Shown piece by piece: positions 31,839 through 36,737 of a stretch of 36,737 nucleotides of DNA (position 1 is the first letter of the stretch; every line of letters starts with the position of its first letter). The stretch is taken from NCBI GenBank assembly GCA_937874345.1, contig CALNBT010000218.1:1-36737 (forward strand), written 5' to 3'. A program made the translations under genes and the position numbers. The notes under the pieces are model-generated. The model did no database searches. It was not told where the DNA came from and saw only the letters and a program-made list of their open reading frames with translations. Origin of the DNA: an uncultured Prevotella sp. GTDB taxonomy: Bacteria > Bacteroidota > Bacteroidia > Bacteroidales > Bacteroidaceae.

Positions 31839-33455
31839 ATGATTTACAGATTTGATTTTCTTATTATAGGCGGAGGAGTAGCTGGCATGACATATGCTTT
31901 GAAAGTAGCAAACAGTTGCAAAGGAAAAATAGCGCTTATCTGTAAGACAACACTTGATGAAGCAAATACAGCAAGGGCACAGGGTGGCATTGCTGCTGTA
32001 ACGAATCTCAAAGTGGACAACTTTGAGAAACATATTCAAGACACAATGATTGCTGGCGATTACATCTCTGATATCAAGGCTGTTGAACATGTCGTGCGAA
32101 ACGCGCCTGCAGCCATCAATGATTTGATTAAATGGGGCGTTAATTTCGACAAGAAAGAAGATGGCTCGTTTGATTTGCATCGTGAAGGTGGCCATAGCGA
32201 ATTCCGTATTCTTCATCATGCTGATGATACCGGTTTTGAAATTCAACGTGGTTTGATGGATACTGTAAGAAATCATCCAAACATTACTGTATTTGAAAAT
32301 CATTATGCCGTAGAAATCATTACGCAACACCATTTAGGGGTGCTGGTTACACGCAAGACACCGGATGTGGAATGCTATGGCGCCTATATCCTGGATCCAG
32401 ATACGCGTAAGATAGATACCTTCTTGAGTAAGGTTACGTTAATGGCAACCGGCGGAACGGGAGCCGTTTACGCCACAACATCCAATCCTAACATCTCTAC
32501 TGGCGATGGTATCGCCATGGTCTATCGAGCAAAAGGGACCGTGAAGGATATGGAGTTTGTGCAATTTCACCCAACAGTATTGTTCAATCCTGTTGAAACC
32601 CATCCTGCATTTTTGATTACAGAAGCGATGCGTGGGTATGGAGGTATTTTACGTTTGCCTAATGGCGAAGAGTTCATGCAGAAATATGACAAGCGTTTGT
32701 CATTAGCCCCGCGTGATATTGTGGCACGGGCAATCGATAGGGAAATGAAGATACATGGACTCAATTATGTATGTCTGGACGTTACTCACAAAAATTCTGA
32801 AGAGACCAAAAAGCATTTCCCGCATATTTATGAGAAATGTTTGAACATCGGTGTTGACATTACAAAGGATTATATACCGGTTTGCCCTAGTGCACATTAT
32901 ATGTGTGGTGGAATTCAAGTGGATCTGAATGGCGAAAGCTCTATTCACAGACTTTATGCCGTTGGTGAATGCTCTTGCACAGGATTACATGGAGGTAACC
33001 GCTTAGCCAGCAATTCTTTGATTGAAGCAGTGGTTTATGCAAAATCTGCAGCAGAACATTCTTTGAGTGTAATAGACCAGTACCATTTCAATGCGAATGT
33101 TCCAGAATGGAATGACGAAGGTACAATGACCAATGAGGAGAAAATACTCATTGCACAGGATGAACGAGAAGTAGGACAAATCATGTCAAACTATGTTGGA
33201 ATCGTCAGAAGTGACCTGCGCTTAAATCGTGCATGGAAACGACTTGATATTCTTTACGAAGAGACAGAGCAACTGTTTAAGCGTATTAAGCCAACAAGTG
33301 ATATTTGTGAGTTGCGTAATATGATAAATGTTGCTTATCTCATCACACGTCATGCGATTGAGCGTAAAGAAAGCAGAGGACTACATTATACCATCGATTA
33401 TCCTAAACATGCATACGACGTTCAAGAGAAAACGCCAATGATTGACATCGATTAA
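31839..33455 (+). CDS. nadB: L-aspartate oxidase
   Basis: A 538-residue FAD enzyme that oxidises L-aspartate to iminoaspartate, the first step of de novo NAD synthesis. Visible are the dinucleotide fold LIIGGGVAGM (9-18), ARAQGGIAAV, the HREGGHSEFRILHHADDTG segment with the substrate-side arginine, and GLHGGNRLASNSLIEAVV near the FAD. The C-terminal helical domain (RSDLRLNRAWKRL) is complete. The frame reaches TTG 31806 but that overlaps the -7 box, so ATG 31839 is chosen. First of nadB-nadA-nadC; iminoaspartate is unstable, which fits clustering with nadA. Confidence 0.96.
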   Translation: MIYRFDFLIIGGGVAGMTYALKVANSCKGKIALICKTTLDEANTARAQGGIAAVTNLKVDNFEKHIQDTMIAGDYISDIKAVEHVVRNAPAAINDLIKWGVNFDKKEDGSFDLHREGGHSEFRILHHADDTGFEIQRGLMDTVRNHPNITVFENHYAVEIITQHHLGVLVTRKTPDVECYGAYILDPDTRKIDTFLSKVTLMATGGTGAVYATTSNPNISTGDGIAMVYRAKGTVKDMEFVQFHPTVLFNPVETHPAFLITEAMRGYGGILRLPNGEEFMQKYDKRLSLAPRDIVARAIDREMKIHGLNYVCLDVTHKNSEETKKHFPHIYEKCLNIGVDITKDYIPVCPSAHYMCGGIQVDLNGESSIHRLYAVGECSCTGLHGGNRLASNSLIEAVVYAKSAAEHSLSVIDQYHFNANVPEWNDEGTMTNEEKILIAQDEREVGQIMSNYVGIVRSDLRLNRAWKRLDILYEETEQLFKRIKPTSDICELRNMINVAYLITRHAIERKESRGLHYTIDYPKHAYDVQEKTPMIDID

Positions 33456-33475
33456 TTTGAAAGACTCAGATAAAT

Positions 33476-34468
33476 ATGATAGATCCAAAATGGAAGGAGA
33501 AAGGTTTCATTGATGAACCGATTCCTAATGATATAGATTTACCTGCCGCGATACGTCGGTTGTGCAAAGAGAAAAATGCCGTCATTATGGCTCATTATTA
33601 TACAGACGGTAGTGTGCAAGATGTGGCCGACTTTGTTGGTGACAGCTTGGCATTGGCTCAGAAAGCTGCACTGACGGATGCAGATATCATTGTCATGTGT
33701 GGCGTTCATTTTATGGGCGAAACAAACAAGATCTTGTGCCCCGATAAGAAAGTGTTAGTGCCAGACTTGAATGCATCGTGCTCGCTAGCCGAAAGCTGTC
33801 CTGCAGATGAGTTTGAAGCTTTTGTTCACAATCACCCCGGCTATACAGTCATTAGCTATGTCAATACTACCGCAGCTGTAAAAGCTCTGACGGATGTGGT
33901 TGTTACCAGTAGCAATGCTAAACAGATTGTAGATTCGTTTCCAAAGGATACCCCCATCATCTTTGGTCCGGACGAAAACCTGGGTAATTATATCAATGGT
34001 TTGACCGGACGTAATATGGTTTTATGGCATGGTGCCTGTCATGTACATGAAAAATTTTCCGTTGAACGAATCTTGAAGGTGAAGGCTCAACACCCTCATG
34101 CTAAAATTCTGGCTCATCCAGAATGTAAGGGGCCAATTTTGAAGTTGGCTGATAAAGTTGGAAGTACAGCCGCACTTATCAAATATTGTATCCAAGACGA
34201 TGCAACAGAATTTATCGTTGCAACCGAGAGCGGTATCTTACATGAAATGCAGAAGTCGGCACCTCAAAAGACTTTTATTCCTGCACCGCCAGATGATGCC
34301 ACCTGTGCTTGTAACGAATGTAACTTTATGAAGCTTATCAATTTGAAGAAATTGTACAACACTTTAAAATATGAATGGCCGGCTATTGAAGTGGATCCCG
34401 CTACATCTAAAAAGGCTGTGCGTTCTATTGATAAAATGCTTGCGATATCTAAACAATTAGGTCTCTAA
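33476..34468 (+). CDS. nadA: Quinolinate synthase
   Basis: A 330-residue [4Fe-4S] enzyme that condenses iminoaspartate with dihydroxyacetone phosphate to quinolinate. One cysteine from each of three places should bind the cluster: Cys102 (NASCSLAESC), Cys188 (HGACHVH) and Cys282 or a neighbour in CACNEC (277-282). The substrate-binding AHYYTDGSVQDVADFVGDSL (39-58) is intact. It starts 20 bases after nadB. The iron-sulfur cluster is oxygen-sensitive, which suits an anaerobe. Confidence 0.97.
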   Translation: MIDPKWKEKGFIDEPIPNDIDLPAAIRRLCKEKNAVIMAHYYTDGSVQDVADFVGDSLALAQKAALTDADIIVMCGVHFMGETNKILCPDKKVLVPDLNASCSLAESCPADEFEAFVHNHPGYTVISYVNTTAAVKALTDVVVTSSNAKQIVDSFPKDTPIIFGPDENLGNYINGLTGRNMVLWHGACHVHEKFSVERILKVKAQHPHAKILAHPECKGPILKLADKVGSTAALIKYCIQDDATEFIVATESGILHEMQKSAPQKTFIPAPPDDATCACNECNFMKLINLKKLYNTLKYEWPAIEVDPATSKKAVRSIDKMLAISKQLGL

Positions 34469-34560
34469 ATAATTGCCTATTCAGTAGCTTGAGCCGTTCG
34501 ACCGATGGTAACTCGTTTGCCAGGTATTTCAAAAACGATAGATAAAAAAACAAGAAGCGT

Positions 34561-35436
34561 ATGTTGTCCGTAGAAGAACTAAACGAAAAATTATTAGACC
34601 TTGCATTCAGTGAGGATATTGGAGATGGTGACCATACAACCCTTTGCTGCATTCCTGCAGACGCGATAGGAGAGAGTAAGTTGATGATCAAACAGGAAGG
34701 AATCTTTGCTGGTGTTGAGATTGCCAAGAAAGTATTTCATCGGTTTGACCCAGAATTGATTGTCGATGTTTATATCGAAGAGGGTGCACATGTCATGCCT
34801 GGCGATATTGTGATGAGTGTGAAAGGTCGTGAACAGAGCTTGCTGCAAACAGAACGCTTGATGCTAAACATCTTACAGCGCATGAGTGGCATTGCGACGA
34901 TGACTCACAAATATCAGCAAGCCTTGATTGATGCCGGCACAAAGACCCGCGTTTTGGACACTCGCAAGACAACACCAGGTATGCGTATGTTGGAAAAGGA
35001 AGCTGTAAAGATTGGCGGAGGAATGAACCATCGTATCGGCTTGTTTGACATGATTTTGCTTAAAGATAACCATATCGACTTCTGTGGAGGTGTTCATAAT
35101 GCGATTACTCGGGCTAAACAATATTGTAAAGACCATCAAAAAAACTTGAAAATAGAGTGCGAAGTGCGAAACTTTAAAGAACTTGATGAGGCTTTAGCAG
35201 AGGGATGTGATCGTATCATGTTTGATAATTTTTCACCCGAGGATACACGTAAGGCCGTTGAAATAGTAGGTGGCAGATGTGAAACGGAATCAAGTGGAGG
35301 AATTACTTTTGAGAATATGATTCCTTATGCCAAGACTGGAGTTGATTTTATCTCGTTTGGTGCACTTACCCATAGTGTAAAAGGGTTAGATATGAGCTTC
35401 AAGGCTGCAGGCAGTGATAAACTGCAAATAAAATAA
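34561..35436 (+). CDS. nadC: Nicotinate-nucleotide pyrophosphorylase (carboxylating)
   Basis: A 291-residue quinolinate phosphoribosyltransferase. It joins quinolinate and PRPP, releasing CO2, to give nicotinate mononucleotide. Signatures are EDIGDGDHTT (18-27), LNILQRMSGIAT (102-113), TRKTTPGMRMLEKEAV and HRIGLFDMILLKDNH, plus the C-terminal SSGGIT phosphate site. Full length. It follows nadA by 92 bases of featureless sequence. Its PRPP comes from prs, also in this window though not linked in operon. Confidence 0.97.
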   Translation: MLSVEELNEKLLDLAFSEDIGDGDHTTLCCIPADAIGESKLMIKQEGIFAGVEIAKKVFHRFDPELIVDVYIEEGAHVMPGDIVMSVKGREQSLLQTERLMLNILQRMSGIATMTHKYQQALIDAGTKTRVLDTRKTTPGMRMLEKEAVKIGGGMNHRIGLFDMILLKDNHIDFCGGVHNAITRAKQYCKDHQKNLKIECEVRNFKELDEALAEGCDRIMFDNFSPEDTRKAVEIVGGRCETESSGGITFENMIPYAKTGVDFISFGALTHSVKGLDMSFKAAGSDKLQIK

Positions 35437-35463
35437 TTTGTTTTTTCAAAAGAGTATTTGATT

Positions 35464-35763
35464 ATGGAAACACGCTTAGACGAGGAAGGACAAAGGTTTT
35501 TTGCATTTGAAGATTCCAAGGAAATAGGTCATTTGTTTTTTGAAGTCAAGGACAATGTTCTTTCTATCACACATACTCGTGCTTTCGTAGAAGGAAAGGG
35601 TGTTGGTAAAGCATTAGTAGTCGCTGCGATAGACTATGCTAAGGAACATGGTATGAAGATACGTCCTATTTGTCCTTTTGCTTACGATGTCATGTTGAGA
35701 AATGATGAATATCGTGAATTGATGACTAATGATGCTGGTGAAGATCTAGCATGTAAGATTTAA
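35464..35763 (+). CDS. Small GNAT-type N-acetyltransferase (YjdJ-like)
   Basis: A 99-residue protein of the short GNAT group (Acetyltransf_CG type). The acetyl-CoA loop is seen as FVEGKGVGKALVVAAIDYAKEHG (G-x-G-x-G/A form), and RPICPFAYDVMLRNDEY matches the conserved C-terminal CPF/Y-x-x-x-x box of these proteins. The start is taken as ATG 35464; a TTG two codons earlier is possible. It is 27 bases after nadC and 7 before the next GNAT gene, so all five genes may be co-transcribed. Substrate unknown. Confidence 0.85.
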   Translation: METRLDEEGQRFFAFEDSKEIGHLFFEVKDNVLSITHTRAFVEGKGVGKALVVAAIDYAKEHGMKIRPICPFAYDVMLRNDEYRELMTNDAGEDLACKI

Positions 35764-35770
35764 GTTTGTT

Positions 35771-36220
35771 ATGATGAGTCACAAAATAGAACTTGCTACA
35801 CCACAGGATACGGAAGCGATCATTCAATTTCAATTAGCAATGGCTAGCGAAACCGAAGGAATTACACTAGATTATGAAACGGTAAGAGAAGGTGTTAAAG
35901 CTGCTATTGCCGATGACAGTAAAGCGTTGTATCTTCTAGCAAAGAATGAAGAGGATCAAGTTATCGGTTCTCTGATGCTGACGACCGAATGGTCTGATTG
36001 GAACAATGGAGTTTATTATTGGATACAATCGGTCTATGTTAGACCAGATGATAGAAAACAGGGAGTTTTCTCTGAGCTTTTCGAGCTTGCAAAGTCAATT
36101 GCTCAAAGTCAAAATGCTGGAGCATTGAGACTCTATGTTGATGAACACAATTTAGTTGCACAGAAAGTATACCAATCGTTAGGCATGCACCCTAGCCATT
36201 ATTTAATGTACGAATTGTAA
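35771..36220 (+). CDS. GNAT family N-acetyltransferase
   Basis: A 149-residue acetyltransferase of the ordinary GNAT fold. Motif A is visible at VYYWIQSVYVRPDDRKQGVFSELFELA (the usual R-x-x-G-x-G/A is RKQGVF), and motif B as LRLYVDEHNLVAQKVYQSLGM. The substrate is not evident. It starts MMSHKIELA; the second ATG is equally possible. Last gene before the strong terminator at 36235-36280. Confidence 0.9.
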   Translation: MMSHKIELATPQDTEAIIQFQLAMASETEGITLDYETVREGVKAAIADDSKALYLLAKNEEDQVIGSLMLTTEWSDWNNGVYYWIQSVYVRPDDRKQGVFSELFELAKSIAQSQNAGALRLYVDEHNLVAQKVYQSLGMHPSHYLMYEL

Positions 36221-36234
36221 TTATGATAGCGTTT

Positions 36235-36280
36235 TCGCATTAAAGAAGTTTTTTCTTTTCTTCTTTACTGCGATTTTTTT
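36235..36280 (+). terminator. Terminator of the nad/GNAT operon
   Basis: Arms 36235-36248 (TCGCATTAAAGAAG) and 36260-36273 (CTTCTTTACTGCGA) pair over 14 positions with one mismatch, followed by seven T residues (36274-36280). It lies 15 bases after the last GNAT gene. Confidence 0.9.
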
Positions 36281-36369
36281 ATAGTATTTAGCTGTCTTGT
36301 AGCCAATAAATCTTTATATTTCTGCATGAAACTCTGATGTGCAATGCAAAACATTCTATGTTATTGGAA

Positions 36370-36737
36370 TCATATTCTGGTTAACCAATATTTTCTTTCT
36401 GGTTCTTTCATCTTTTCAATGGCATAACGTAAAGTCGTACGATGCATTTCTTTGTAATGTGATTCAAGATAATCCTCTAGAAGTTGTAGGTCTCGATTTC
36501 CAACTTCTCGTAACATCCATCCTACCGCTTTATGTATAAGATCATGAGGATGGTGAAGCAGCATCGATGAAATGCGAAAAGTATCATCATATTGTCCTTG
36601 TCTGATAAGCGTCCAGTTTGTGACAATAGCGATACGTTGTTCCCAAAGATTATCACTGATGGCCAGTTCATCTAGAATGGTCCTTTTGGGCATTACGCCA
36701 TCTGACTTTGGAAAGAGCAGATAATTACCTAGAATTC
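36370..36737 (-). CDS. AlkD-like DNA alkylation repair protein, C-terminal part (partial)
   Basis: The frame runs off the right edge of the window and ends at 36370. About 121 residues are visible, with ILGNYLL at the edge, then SDNLWEQRIAIVTNWTLIRQ, LIHKAVGWMLREVGNRD and LRYAIEKM. This is the C-terminal HEAT-like helical repeat region of AlkC/AlkD-type alkylpurine DNA glycosylases, which remove bulky cationic alkyl-purines. An internal ATG at 36693 is not the start, because the family match continues upstream of it. The N-terminal half lies outside the window. Confidence 0.88.
   Translation of the reverse strand, partial: ILGNYLLFPKSDGVMPKRTILDELAISDNLWEQRIAIVTNWTLIRQGQYDDTFRISSMLLHHPHDLIHKAVGWMLREVGNRDLQLLEDYLESHYKEMHRTTLRYAIEKMKEPERKYWLTRI

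Overview
This window is chromosomal DNA of a Bacteroidota bacterium, most likely order Bacteroidales and close to Prevotella. The signs are many promoters of the Bacteroidota type (TTTG, 19-20 bases, then TAnnTTTG), the lack of clear Shine-Dalgarno sites, lipoproteins and GH92 glycosidases of this phylum, an ssb-gldE-phosphopantetheinyl transferase run, NspC polyamine synthesis, a low-to-middling GC content, and a pyruvate kinase with NTAH in place of the usual NFSHG. Nearly all of it is core metabolism and information processing. There is no phage, CRISPR array or large island.

Layout. 1-1950: end of an unidentified + strand gene, then a minus-strand P-II/amtB ammonium operon. 1950-3580: accessory DNA with a decayed IS3-family element, a 31-base periodic motif and the first of four 22-base repeat arrays. 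3587-5738: minus-strand thiE-like/prs/tlpA operon, divergent from nspC (5842-7014). 7121-7528: four tRNA genes (Gly, Leu, Leu, Gly). 7555-10510: hypothetical, ssb, gldE, phosphopantetheinyl transferase. 10596-14591: minus-strand pgk, rng, a 29-residue ribosomal-type protein and HU. 14592-15522: gene-poor stretch with decayed fragments. 15523-21819: dinB, then pyk, an oxidoreductase and a four-domain CoA-disulfide reductase fusion. 22627-28332: pheT, yebC and a GH92 mannosidase. 28419-28814: a small lipoprotein on minus. 29060-31482: lepA and a Crp/Fnr regulator. 31839-36220: nadB, nadA, nadC and two GNAT acetyltransferases. The window ends inside an AlkD-like DNA repair gene on minus.

Together the genes cover nitrogen uptake and sensing, PRPP supply and its use in NAD synthesis (prs, nadBAC), lower glycolysis (pgk, pyk), thiol and sulfur handling (TlpA, CoADR-rhodanese-TusA-DsrE), translation (tRNAs, pheT, lepA, rng, small basic protein) and DNA maintenance (ssb, HU, dinB, alkD).

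The most unusual structure is in the gaps. Four intergenic regions (about 3.4, 12.2, 22.0 and 31.6 kb) carry short, degenerate arrays with an exact 22-base period sharing the core ATTG-N5-CAA in the same phase. I know of no named element that matches. Other points of note are a dinB gene predicted to be leaderless, a terminator inside the HU-small protein-rng cluster, and debris of a zinc metallopeptidase gene ahead of pheT.
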